This document shows positions 53,101-62,225 of a stretch of 64,000 nucleotides of DNA, one piece after another. The notes under the pieces are model-generated. The model saw only the letters and a program-made list of their open reading frames with translations, was not told the origin of the DNA and did no database searches. The DNA lies in assembly GCF_037975245.1 (NCBI RefSeq), contig NC_092566.1:7668001-7732000 (forward strand), read 5' to 3'. The position numbers and the translations under genes were made by a program. Origin of the DNA: Apostichopus japonicus. Lineage: Eukaryota > Echinodermata > Holothuroidea > Aspidochirotida > Stichopodidae. Position 1 is the first letter of the stretch. Each line of letters opens with the position of its first letter.

Positions 53101-56100
53101 TAATATGTACTGTCAAATGTCAGTTTACCAATTATAGTCCTTCATTTTGTAGGCTTGCCACAAAGTCACTGTAGACTGAAAATAAGTCTGAACGTCCATT
53201 TTTACTTTAAGTGCAGACTAAGATCTGGTCTGAATTTCTAGTACAGCTCAAGGATATAGACTTAATTGCAACAAGTCCCAATGCCAGCTATATACCCCTG
53301 GTCAGTCTGCAGTGTATCCCTTTTGAAACCTTTTAATCCCCCCACCCCCCCCCCCCGCCATGATGTTTATTAACAACATCGTCTCTTTACCTATTTTTCG
53401 ATATTCTCAGAAAACTGTTTGGAAAACATTGTCTTTACGTACGTACATTCAATAGCATTTCCTCTTTGTTGATTGTTTTCTCCCTTTTTTCATTCTTTCA
53501 TAGTATGTTCTTATTATTTCTGATCTGTTTTGTCATAATATCATTCTTACCAGTGGAGGAGACTGCAAAAGCTTTCTTTTTTCCCCATTGGTTTCCTCTA
53601 CATACCCATCACTTTAATTTTATAAAGTTCATTTTTATCAGTTTTCATTCAATAATTGTTATAATTCAGATCTAGTATGATTTGCTCTTCCATAGTATTC
53701 TGATGGTGGTACCAAGAAGAATAAAAAAGGCTTGAATTTGATAATTGAAGACTTGCAACAAGTCTAAAATTGTCTGTAATTTCTCATAGTTTGACATAAT
53801 TTACTCAACCTTGTTGAGCTTGCATTAAAGTGTGAGAAATAATCCAAAAAATAAAATTCCCGTCAGTCATCAAAATAAATACATTTGAACCAGAGTTGGC
53901 CCAGCTGTCCTGCAATCATCGTCTATAAAAACCACAAAAAAAAAAACAATTTTTCCAGTTTCATTATGCATGAATGTACTTAGACATCTACAACGAAATT
54001 ACTCTGAATTGTAGATTTAAATATTTCAAGAGCAGATCTGTCCTTCCAATATATTGACCGATAAAGTTATTAACAGTTTACTTGACTGTGCTCTAACCAA
54101 GTTTACCCTTAACTCGTACCACAGAACATCAAGAAGAAATCAAGAAAATGGTAAAAAAAATATAAAAAAAACCCACAGTATAGTCCAGAAAGAAAGAAGT
54201 GATGGATGTATAATTGATGGCTGCCCTCACAAATGGTATTTATTATGTCCCTGAGCTTGTTCATGCAAACAAGCCTTATTCAGTCTAACAGAAGCTATGG
54301 TTTAGTCCTCTCTTTGCTTACCGGAGTTCAAAGGTCTACTTAAACAGTGGCTAGAAGCCAAAAAGAAAAAAAAAAACTGTGAAAACATTATGATTGATTG
54401 GCTTTATAGGATGAGCAAAACAAACCCAGGGAGGAAAGTGGTGAATAAATTTGTGGACAGACAAATTTATGTAATACGCTCTCAATTTTTATAACCTCGT
54501 AAATTAACTTGATTTGATGGGGCAATGAATGTTGATCAATCTAGCACAGGGTGCTGAAAAGATGCAACAGTTCAGCTGTGCAAAAAGTGCATATTAATTT
54601 ATATGCAATATTACAGAATTAGAAGGGAAAAATCATCTTAAAATTGACTAAAATTTCTGAAAAATTGCAAACCGCAGACTGATATAATGACAGACAATGA
54701 GTACAGCTGTATGGTGACATTTGGTACCTGAAATATCTGACAAGGATAAAAATTCTGAGGCAAATATATTTTGCACATGTAAAAGAGGGACATATACTCT
54801 TAATATGAAAATGATTTGAATTTAATTCCAAACGGGCCGTTATCGAGACATGTTCCTTTCCTTGTTCTGTTAGGTAACAAACTTAAACTTGAAGCAAACC
54901 GGACCGACGTCATTTCGTTGTGTCCTTTTGCTGAAAAATATTTCAAAAATCCCCTTTTGTTGGAATTTGTGGTACAAAATCAATTCTGTTGAAACATCCC
55001 ATCAAATCAAAGTCGCATCGCTGGGAACCTATTTATCCGGGTAACGCATCGCGGAATGCTTTGCTGAACGAGTTTATTGATATTCAAGCGGAAAGATGCG
55101 CAGCAGTTTTGTGCACACGCAGAGACCTTGGTATGTTGTTATAAGAGAGAAAAATTAATTAGTTTTCAAACTACGTACACATAACATGAACACTTAATTA
55201 TGATCCAGGCTGACATACCCACTACTGCATAAAGTCTCTGACTCCCCCTACCCCTCCCATACCCCTCCCCCAACCTCTAATGCTGTTCCTTCTTTTGCCA
55301 CTCCTTGAGTCAGAGAAGGAAGGACTAAACACAGCTGTTCTTGTCATTGGTAACAGAGCTCAACACTTATCAGCATTACACCTACTATGTATGATCCTTG
55401 GCCCAGTGTCCTAGTTTCTGGAGTAACCCTCCACCAACTACCACACTCGGCGCGACTACTGTCGTTAACTGTTGACATCGAAACCATCCTATTTTTAAGG
55501 GTCAATAAACATTGCCTCCTCTTTGAGATGTAAGCTAAGTTGGCTGTTTAATTCCTCTTTCAACCAGTATGTTAAAAACATTTATTTCAATCTACACTTA
55601 CAGCTCCTGATCATGTCAAGCCTTTACCATGTAGAATTTCTTTTTTTCTAACCGGGGAGCGAGGCTGTGTGAGGTCATCTTCTATGAAATCATTTTTACA
55701 GCGCTATTAATATTCCAAGTGAACAGAGAGAGAGAGAGAGAACCCCTCTCAATAATGGAATAACAGCACCCTAAAAGAGTCTCACACCGTGAAGCTGTCT
55801 ATTTATGTGTCACAGCACATAAGGAAAACTCCCAGGAAAACAAGACCAGAGTTTGCCAAACCCAGGGATGTTTTCAACTTTTTTAAAGAAGATGTCTGAT
55901 AACATAAATTGCCTTCCCATTTTTTTAATATTTTTTTTGTTGGAAGAGGGAGGGGGGAATGGTTGTCACTTGTGCAATATATTCATAATTGGGCAAGTTA
56001 AGTGTATAGGGCTATCATTTTCATGCAGAAATTGGTACTGAGAATTGGTTTACCAAAAACATAACAACTTTATGAAAGAAACTATTTGGAATGAATTGAC

Positions 56101-57272
56101 CAAGGACAAAGTCAATAAGATAGAAAGAGACCTTTTCACCTTCCCAATTTTTGTGATGTTACATGTTATCTGTTACAATCTGATAAATTTGTAACTTCAG
56201 GGGCTATCTGTACAGATTCTATGAAAGTCTCTGAATTTTGTCAATCAAGCAATGAAAAAACTCAACCCTTCAATTATCTTCATGGATATTGCACAATGCC
56301 ACCACTACTACCAAAGGTCATTGTTGTTGCACATCTGTGTTGGGTCTCAGTGATGTACTGTATGGATGAATTTGAATTGAGTTGAGTTCAAGAGAACTGA
56401 GGTAGTCTTCCAAATGGGAAAATGTGTGTGGATTCCCCTTGTGGTGGATAGATGGAGAGTGCCAAATGTTATCTCAGTGGTGACTCCCCTGCCCCCCCTC
56501 CCCCTCCCCCACCAGAAATGCAAAGAATGGAGGGAGATGGATGACAACTGGGCTTAATCATCACAGTAGAGTGTTTTCGTCTTTTTCCTGGAGGAATTAC
56601 CTGGAGGAATTACTCCACAGTCCGAAAACGTATCAATCCTGGAGGGGTCGGTCATGTGACGTGCTCCCAGTGATTGACTAGTTCGATGGTTCTTCACTTG
56701 TGCAGTTTCGACAAACGAAAAATGTCTTCTGGAGACCACAACGTGAGCTAGTCTGGCTCCATCTAGTCTTTAATTATTACAAACAAACTTTTATACATGC
56801 TACCAGTGGTCAACTCTATGTTAACAAGATGCTGCTAAACCTCCGAGCAACTTTGACTCGTAAAGTTTCCCAGAACTGGATACGACTGCGCCCTCTGTTA
56901 ATTTTGTTGCAGTTGGAGTTGCCCCATTGTTGAATGAAGCAGACAGGTTATTAATCTCATTCAGCCTCCGAAGAAGATCCTGCTAGGATCGAAACGTCAG
57001 GCCCTCTTACTTTTACACATTCTCTTACAAAGGTTCTTTAGTGGATATAAGCAGTTTGCTAACTTTTTGTTTTGTTTTATTTTGAGGTTATTAATCTGAG
57101 ATTTGTTTACAAGCTATGATTTCAATTTACCTGTTTTAGAATCAATTTCGACAGAAGATGGAAGATGTGCCGGTGGTGGTGTCCCCGGTGGGTACCGGTC
57201 AGAATTGTACATCAGATGGGCCAACGATGGTGGGTACGGGGCCATGGGATGCACCATGGGTACCTTACTACC
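39697..57272 (-). CDS. TCF/LEF (pangolin-type) HMG-box transcription factor, seven 3' exons, N-terminus missing
   Basis: Join: 57272-57131, 51331-51232, 50084-49896, 48662-48500, 45098-44933, 43921-43849, 40411-39697. The total is 1548 nt, or 515 residues plus stop, with every phase matching. Seen: central region with DSKTG/GILRP and [12 protein letters not shown] (residues 1-143); an HMG box with [17 protein letters not shown] and [19 protein letters not shown] (about 160-234); a basic tail (239-247); a C-clamp with C261, C274, C277 and C283; an acidic then Ser/Pro-rich tail; and PQDLSLK (503-509), which matches the CtBP-binding consensus. By family knowledge, this nuclear protein binds WWCAAAG-type sites, is a Groucho/CtBP repressor without Wnt, and activates with beta-catenin. 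The beta-catenin-binding N-terminus is not in view. Orthology to vertebrate TCF7/TCF7L1/TCF7L2/LEF1 is one-to-four, so no symbol is given. Confidence 0.95.
41500..42120. repeat. Two-copy duplication, about 293 bp
   Basis: GCACTGGTATCTCTTTTATT to GCTGAAGTGGATTCACCAAA appears twice with few differences. The copies start near 41535 and 41828, within a TCF/LEF intron. Confidence 0.92.
42285..43200. repeat. Four-copy tandem repeat, period about 234 bp
   Basis: ACAGCATTAAGAATTGGCAC begins each unit near 42294, 42528, 42761 and 42995. Units two and three are almost identical; the outer units are more diverged. Each unit repeats GGGTTCACTAGATG and TTTGAGTTATTACTGCATTC. No other copy was seen in the window. 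Confidence 0.95.
43510..43700 (+). mobile_element. SINE-like element with tRNA head and conserved metazoan body
   Basis: The head has an A-box-like TCATGTGGTTAAAACA and a B-box-like TGTTCTAGTCC. The body contains CTTGGGCAAGGCATGGAATC and CACCCACGTATATAAATGGG, which I recognise as the widely shared central domain of many invertebrate SINEs. It is inserted in a TCF/LEF intron. Confidence 0.65.
43849..43921 (-). CDS. TCF/LEF exon: C-clamp core
   Basis: The acceptor is ...TTTTCCTCAG and the donor is CTGCAG followed by GTAAGA. Its 73 nt have split codons on both sides. It encodes [20 protein letters not shown] with three of the four C-clamp cysteines (C261, C274, C277). In the family the C-clamp binds a GC-rich helper site next to the HMG site. 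Because 73 is not a multiple of three, skipping this exon would shift the frame. Confidence 0.95.
43922..44932 (-). other. TCF/LEF intron between the HMG and C-clamp exons
   Basis: The intron is 1.0 kb. Vertebrate TCF7 and TCF7L2 carry alternative exons at this place; I found none here. Confidence 0.85.
44933..45098 (-). CDS. TCF/LEF exon: C-terminal half of the HMG box and basic tail
   Basis: The acceptor is ...ATTTTCTTCAG and the donor is GCATCAG followed by GTATGA. It starts in phase 0 with [19 protein letters not shown] and continues [14 protein letters not shown]. The tail [14 protein letters not shown] is the nuclear-localisation and DNA-bending basic region; it is more Arg-rich than the vertebrate GKKKKRKR and has an added cysteine. 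Confidence 0.97.
46752..46784 (-). ncRNA. Hammerhead-ribozyme-like motif
   Basis: The minus strand reads CTGAAGA, then a hairpin GGTCCT-GCT-AGGATT, then GAAA. CUGANGA, stem II and GAAA in this order make the hammerhead core. Stem III is nearly absent and the cleavage triplet is unclear. Confidence 0.4.
46811..46848 (+). ncRNA. Degenerate hammerhead-like motif
   Basis: The order CCGAAGA, GGTCCT-GCT-AGCATC, GAAA is a degraded version of the motif at 56964-57002, on the opposite strand to its neighbour at 46752. It is probably inactive. Confidence 0.35.
46986..47113. repeat. TA-rich microsatellite cluster
   Basis: Three blocks of TA repeats are separated by copies of CAGTAAAATAGTTGTCAGTT. Confidence 0.9.
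47860..48115. repeat. Degenerate tandem repeat, about 100 bp
   Basis: AACCAATC.CATGCTTCC, a T.AATATTCATT phrase and CCCTTAGTCA recur three times with heavy divergence. Confidence 0.6.
48206..48572. repeat. Tandem duplication of about 182 bp including part of an HMG exon
   Basis: AACGAACATTCACTATTAA through GGTACATTCTTTGACAACGCT occurs twice, 182 bp apart. The right-hand copy contains the true 3' part of exon 48500-48662; the left-hand copy is non-functional. Confidence 0.93.
48318..48390 (-). pseudogene. Broken partial copy of the TCF/LEF HMG-box exon
   Basis: Read in the exon's frame it gives [14 protein letters not shown] followed by a stop and then ILGRR with a kept GTAAAA donor. The stop is TAG where the real exon has CAG. 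The exon's 5' part and acceptor are missing, so it cannot be an alternative exon on its own. Confidence 0.88.
48500..48662 (-). CDS. TCF/LEF exon: N-terminal half of the HMG box
   Basis: The acceptor is ...GATCTTCCAG and the donor is AGAAGG followed by GTAAAT. It encodes 54 residues, including a lysine-rich lead-in and [17 protein letters not shown], then [17 protein letters not shown]. The match to the family is nearly residue for residue; the one visible departure is ASVVKE where vertebrates have AKVVAE. A broken copy of its 3' part lies 182 bp further along the transcript. Confidence 0.97.
48663..49895 (-). other. TCF/LEF intron before the HMG box
   Basis: This 1.2-kb intron contains a 5'-truncated SINE-like copy at 49262-49445 and a C-run at 49820-49831. 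Nothing else is recognised. Confidence 0.8.
49262..49445 (-). mobile_element. SINE-like copy, 5'-truncated
   Basis: It matches the 3' part of the element at 50535-50805 (GGATTACAACT, GGGTGGCTTCCAAT, TTTAACTCAAATTT, AATAATCAGCAGTT). On the minus strand it ends in an (ATT)n tail. The tRNA head is missing. Confidence 0.7.
49896..50084 (-). CDS. TCF/LEF exon: linker before the HMG box
   Basis: The acceptor is ...CATCTCCACAG and the donor is GATAG followed by GTAAAT, with 1 leading and 2 trailing bases. It encodes [21 protein letters not shown] and [10 protein letters not shown]. These align loosely with the vertebrate FRHPYP, VNAS and GIPHPAIVSP landmarks. The 3' part carries a His/Gln-rich run. 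Confidence 0.82.
50085..51231 (-). other. TCF/LEF intron with tRNA-headed SINE
   Basis: The intron is 1.1 kb. A SINE-like element occupies 50535-50805; the rest is AT-rich. Confidence 0.8.
50535..50805 (-). mobile_element. tRNA-headed SINE-like element
   Basis: On the minus strand the head has A box TGGCTGAGTGG (50789-50799) and B box GGTTTGATTCC (50723-50733), 56 bp apart, a class II (Leu/Ser) tRNA-like spacing. The 3' end is an (ATT)n tail. No acceptor stem forms, which argues against a working tRNA. Confidence 0.72.
51232..51331 (-). CDS. TCF/LEF exon: GILRPRHS...[12 protein letters not shown] region
   Basis: The acceptor is ...CTTTTGCAG and the donor is CCTTT followed by GTAAGT. Its 100 nt carry split codons at both ends. 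The peptide parallels GIPRPPHPSELSPYYPLSPG of vertebrate TCF proteins, which fixes both frame and identity. Confidence 0.88.
52597..52690. repeat. 18-bp minisatellite
   Basis: Five copies of GAGAGGGGATGGTGAGGG. Confidence 0.95.
56964..57002 (+). ncRNA. Hammerhead-like motif of a Penelope-like element or retrozyme remnant
   Basis: In order: GCCT, CCGAAGA (consensus CUGANGA with U changed to C), a perfect 6-bp hairpin GATCCT-GCT-AGGATC, GAAAC, GTC, and AGGC, which pairs with the first GCCT as stem I. Stem III is one base pair, as in the minimal hammerheads known from Penelope-like elements. Confidence 0.5.
57131..57272 (-). CDS. TCF/LEF exon (first seen): KVPMVHP...VEIDSKTG region
   Basis: The acceptor is ...TTTTAACAG and the donor is AAAACAG followed by GTAAAT; the exon starts in phase 0. 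It encodes [27 protein letters not shown] and EIDSKTG. This mirrors the vertebrate TCF stretch with KVPVVQ, YSNEHFSPGTPPGHL and EIDPKTG. It lies N-terminal of the HMG box, where Groucho-type repressors bind in the family. Confidence 0.88.
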
Positions 57273-57398
57273 CTGTTAAAATAGAAAAGAAAGAGGGAAG
57301 CAAGTTATTGAATGAGGAGCTGCAATATAACATCTTTAAACTGCCACAACAGGCAACTATATTGTCAAACTCTTTACTCTTTAAATGTCTAAGCTTTG

Positions 57399-57508
57399 TG
57401 TATATTCACTCCATTTGTGTGTATTCACTCCATTTGTGTGTATTCACTCCATTTGTGTGTATTCACTCCATTTGTGTATATTCACTCCATTTGTGTGTAT
57501 TCACTCCC
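57399..57508. repeat. Minisatellite of about 20 bp
   Basis: Six tandem copies of TGTGTATTCACTCCATTTG. Confidence 0.93.
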
Positions 57509-57862
57509 TTGTCAAACCCTGAGAGCCATAATTGTTTGCTTGGAACTTACCAGTGACAATTAAGTGAGCATGCTTGCCAAGCCTGGTTGACCACATGCCA
57601 CTGGTCACAAAAGCAAGACAACTTTTCTTTGACCATATTAGATAACTCTGGACACCCAAGTGCAATTGTGCTATGGTTGAGAGGAGACAGGTTAGCACAA
57701 GGCAAATATAAAGTCAACCTTTTGTTTTTTTGTTTCCTTATATAGGTGCACATATACAGTACCATGTGAGTATCTGTGTTCTCTTTTTAAATGGAATGGT
57801 CTCATTACAGGAGGACATGTCCCTATAACTATAAACATGCAATTTTACATTTCAACACACTA

Positions 57863-58107
57863 AAGCCCGGGTCACATCTGCGCGATTCAACACGCGATTC
57901 AACTCGCAACTAAAATCACGCGAATCAGAAAAGTTGCTTCTGAGAAGTTGCGCTGATTAGGACATTGCTCTATTGCAAATCAACCCAAATCGACGGCGCA
58001 ACTTTTATTGCGCAACAAGTTGATACCCGTGTCTAACTACGCGATTCAACCTTCAATTGTATTGCGAGTTGAATCGCGTGTTGAATCGCGCAGATGTGAC
58101 CCGGCTT
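57863..58107. mobile_element. MITE with 45-bp terminal inverted repeats and TA target duplication
   Basis: The 245-bp element begins AAGCCCGGGTCACATCTGCG and ends in the inverse, GTGACCCGGCTT. The inverted arms of about 45 bp include GCGCGATTCAACACGCGATT. TA flanks both ends (57861-57862 and 58108-58109), as in Tc1/mariner-type elements. There is no coding capacity. Confidence 0.85.
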
Positions 58108-58387
58108 TAGGAATGCAAAAAAAGGCAAGAATTAGAACAAGACAGCCTGTCCCCAAAACCCATGTGTTAGACTTCTGAATGGTAGATTCAGAAGGAGGTG
58201 GTCGAAGGAGGGGGGGGGGGGGCAAAGCAAGGACGCAGACCTTAGACTCGGGTGAAGTGAGAGAGGTAAGAGAGGAATGACGTAAGTTATACTGTCATGT
58301 TCAGGATAAAAAAATACTTTAAATGATATGATCTGACAACTCTTACATAGCAGTTTTGTATTAAATTACTTTAAAACTTGTGTTTTT

Positions 58388-58467
58388 AATATATATTTTT
58401 ATATATTTTATATTTATATATATATATAAACATATATAAACATATATATATATATATATATATATCA
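58388..58467. repeat. TA-rich microsatellite
   Basis: TA dinucleotides interrupted by TTT and CATATATAAA phrases. Confidence 0.9.
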
Positions 58468-61400
58468 AAGTTCACCAGTGATCAGGTTACAGATTGCAAA
58501 ATCTGACTTTTAAGAATTCAAACTCTTTTCAACGTCACATGATTATGAAAGATTCCGAAAAAGCTTTGAATTAGTTGGCTAAGATCTGATCAATATCATT
58601 GGTTTAATCGCTGCTTCGATCTTGTTACGACAGTCTTTTAAGTCCTACAGAGGTATACTTGAGTGACGTCAAAAATGGAACAAAATATGCAAGCATTTGT
58701 CATCCGACGATGCTGCTTTTGCTCGCTTGCACAATCGTGCATGCTCCGTGTATTTTCGGTCAGGACTGGCAAACAAGAATCAATCTTTTTTCCACTCTCT
58801 TACTCTCTCTCTCTCTTTCAACAATTTCATAAATCGTAAACTCTAAACCTCACCAAGGCATGAACTTCGTGAAGCTGACGTAAATGTTTCATAATGTTCC
58901 AAAAAAAAAAGAAAAAAAAAAATTAGCTCAAATTGAAAACAGGTTGTTTGAGACACAAATTTCCTGGAAGCATTGATGCTTTCCTAATGTTTGAATTTTC
59001 TTCTAAAAGCTTCTTACATATATATGTATATGTATACAACCACTTCCTGGTTCTTTGAGGTAAAGAGATTTTAACAGTTACTTTTCCATTTTTTTTCCCT
59101 TTCTTCTTTTGGGCTGTTATTCATCAAATCCCCACCTTGGGGCTGACCTTGATTTTTCTTCTTCTGTTATTACTAATATGGTAATTATCCACAAACCCGG
59201 CCCTATTGTTGGGCAGGTGTTTCCTTTGCAACATACACCACCGTATTCGCCGCCGGCAAAGTATGTTCCTCAGCAAAGGAACAAAAATGATACTGTGTTT
59301 AAAGCGGTATGCTGAAGACTATTGCATAATTGTGCTAAATCTACCCTTTGATGACAGCTACATACATTGTTCGAGGGGTTCATTGTAGTTGAATCAAATG
59401 CACGGATTGAATACCAAACATTGGTTTTCATCGATATTATATATAAAGTAGAAAAATGGTCAAAATAGAACTGCTCCAAACTTTTGGCATGCATGTTAAA
59501 GCTATGACACACACAAAAAATGCCTAAAGAAAGGGAATCTGAGTTGGTAAGGATAAAGGGGGGAGGAGGGGGGAGAGGAGGGAGTGCACTATGTAATAGT
59601 GAGAGTGAAGGTGACCTCGTTTTGGTCTTTCTGACCTTCCCCTCGCCCTCCCCATGATTCCTGATTACCTTTCTTATCCTGGAAAAAAATAGTTGATTGT
59701 CTGATGGCCATTAATGGCAATCATATGTTCCATCGTATTAATGTATATATGTATACTGTTAACTCGGCTGAAATGTAGGTCAAAGCTTTGGGGTCATTTC
59801 TGATCCCTTGAACATATAAACCTAACGGTATATTATTCTTAATTGTTAAGCCATTGCTGTATGAGCAAAATTGCTATCCTTGGGCAACTTCATTTCAGCA
59901 TGTACAAGCAATTCAAGGAAAAAGGTACATTTTTATTGAAGTTTTAAATATTCCATTCCTGTAAACAAAACTCTCCATATTAAATATAATAAGTACAACA
60001 TGATAAAATGATCCACGACCTTCTGCTCCTAATATCCTGTGACTACCCAGCAGACAGATGTAAACCTAGACATTATATATATATATATGGACAGACTTTA
60101 CAACCAACCCACCTACAAGAACTTAACCCTTATGGTGCACTTCCCATGGTATATAAAACATTTGTCATTCACTGCCAGTAATTACAGGTCAATGAAAGGG
60201 TTCCCTGTGAATTCCCATAAAACTTGATGTAGTACTAGTTTGGATCAAAGTTTGGTAGACAGATACAGAAACCTGTCCCCTATTGGGGGGGGGGGGAGAG
60301 GTTCAGCTGGCCGGTTGGTCCCAATTTTTATAGGTTAGTTTAGGTTGGGAGAAGTACATGACCGAGAGTGAATGGGAATGGAGATTATACATGTGAGAGA
60401 GCAGTGAAAAAACTACATACACACATTCTCACTTTAGTCAGTAGTCTTCAAAACTTGATAACACTTCTAGCAATGCGCCCTCTATTTCAATTTTGAGCTC
60501 ACTTTGTCATGTACCTGGCTTATTCATTTAACTTTAAAAATAATCCGCATTCTAAAAAATTTCACAGCTTCTACCTACTTTCATTCATTCCCTGCCCCCT
60601 GGCCCTCTGGTGCCAACTTCATGAAATACATCACGAGAAACAAAAAAATTTTTCTCCACGAGTGCATCATCCTCCCTTCTAGGGTTGAGAATATAGAGCA
60701 CATACCAGCTGATTTTGGACAGCTAGTATACCTTTTACATTTCCAAACATCTCCAAATTCCTAGAGGGATGCATGTGTGTTTTTAAGCATGTATATGTAA
60801 ATCTATATAAATGTTACTTTCACATCACTTTAAAATATGTAAGGAGCATGTAATTCCACATACACTGCTTTTATTTTGCCTGACCTAAATGGCTCGCCGT
60901 CCGCGCTTAATATGGATCAAGGCCATGTTGTTTAAGCCCACGATGCAGCATTATTGCTCCATGAATGCTAGTCAAATAGGTCGACCGCAAAGCAGAGAAA
61001 ATCCATACCAAACTACCCCTGCTGTTAGGTGAAACAAGTCGAGATCATAAAAAATGTGCCACGCCGAGCTTGAGCATTTGCTCCTTCACCATTCAGGCAT
61101 CACATCCAAAATGATAGAAATCAATCGATCGACGAGAAACGTGTCCCCGCTCGTGCCGTTGGAAAAACATTGCACGAAACATGTGTCTCACGTCATGCCC
61201 TGTTGGCCACATGATTTGTATTAGAGAATACTGGTTGGGACAACTCCTTAATTTTCTATTTTCAAGTTTTCAGTTTGTACAATTTACACCACAAGTTATG
61301 TTCCCCGAGTAATGATGTTAAAAATCAATGTTCCAAATTCATCTTTCCCTATGCTCTCGCCGAAGTGAGATCAATATAGGACTCCCAAGCATGCACGTAC

Positions 61401-62125
61401 ATGCATGCGGTACTTACAATGAAATATTCCATCGAAGCGAGACGCTCTTCGGGTGTAGCGTTTGTGCTCTCCGCTATTCACCTACGACTTCTTCTTACCA
61501 CTGCCCACTAGTCCCCCGTCCGGCACCATTCGTTAAGCACCGTTGCTTCGTACCCCTATAAATACCATTCATTAACCCACCCCATCTCGTTTTCTGGATG
61601 CTAGTTTATAGATAAGAAACAGCGGTGGTATAGGAAAGGCAGATCAAGAGAGGAATTTTATTTTCTAAAAACTTATTAGTTTTGGAATTGAGAACTCTTA
61701 GAAAACACACAATATACATAGAATAAAAAAATAAATAAATAAATAAAGTACGTCACTACTCTGTCTGCTATCCTTCAGAAAAGGTACTTTATAACTTAGG
61801 ACTGGTCTTACAAAGAGGAAATAGAGGAAAAAGGTTGGAAATGTCCAGGCGATCTCATTTGACCAGATCTGCAGTATAACTATTACGACTTTTCAGGCGA
61901 CATATTATCATAAAATTCAATTTCTACAACTTTTTTTTACCACCAAAAGAAAGGGAAAGTGGCCAGTTGGGTGAGGAGTCCACTGTTTACGGTAATGACC
62001 ACATACAACTCTAGACAGACGTAGAACAATTATGGGAGCTACGCATGGCCGTGAGAAGACAGGTAAGTCCGTATTAATGAAGTCAACTAAGCTTTGTCTT
62101 CTTAAATACCCTCTCCAGCCCCTCC

Positions 62126-62225
62126 TCTGTACCCCTCTGCTTATGACACACCCCTCTGGTTATGACACACCCCTCTGGTTATGACACACCCCTCTGGTTA
62201 TGACACACCCCTCTGGATATGATAC
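62126..62225. repeat. 19-bp minisatellite
   Basis: Five copies of CCCCTCTGGTTATGACACA. Confidence 0.95.

Larger units (their letters stand above)
51332..57130 (-). other. TCF/LEF long intron
   Basis: This 5.8-kb intron is AT-rich, with an 18-bp minisatellite (52597-52690) and a Penelope/hammerhead-like motif (56964-57002). No further exon is recognised on either strand. Confidence 0.75.

Noticed and set aside
59109-59315. Plus frame with HKPGPIVGQVF and YSPPAKYVPQQ
   Set aside because: It looks weakly coding, but splice sites and family are lacking.
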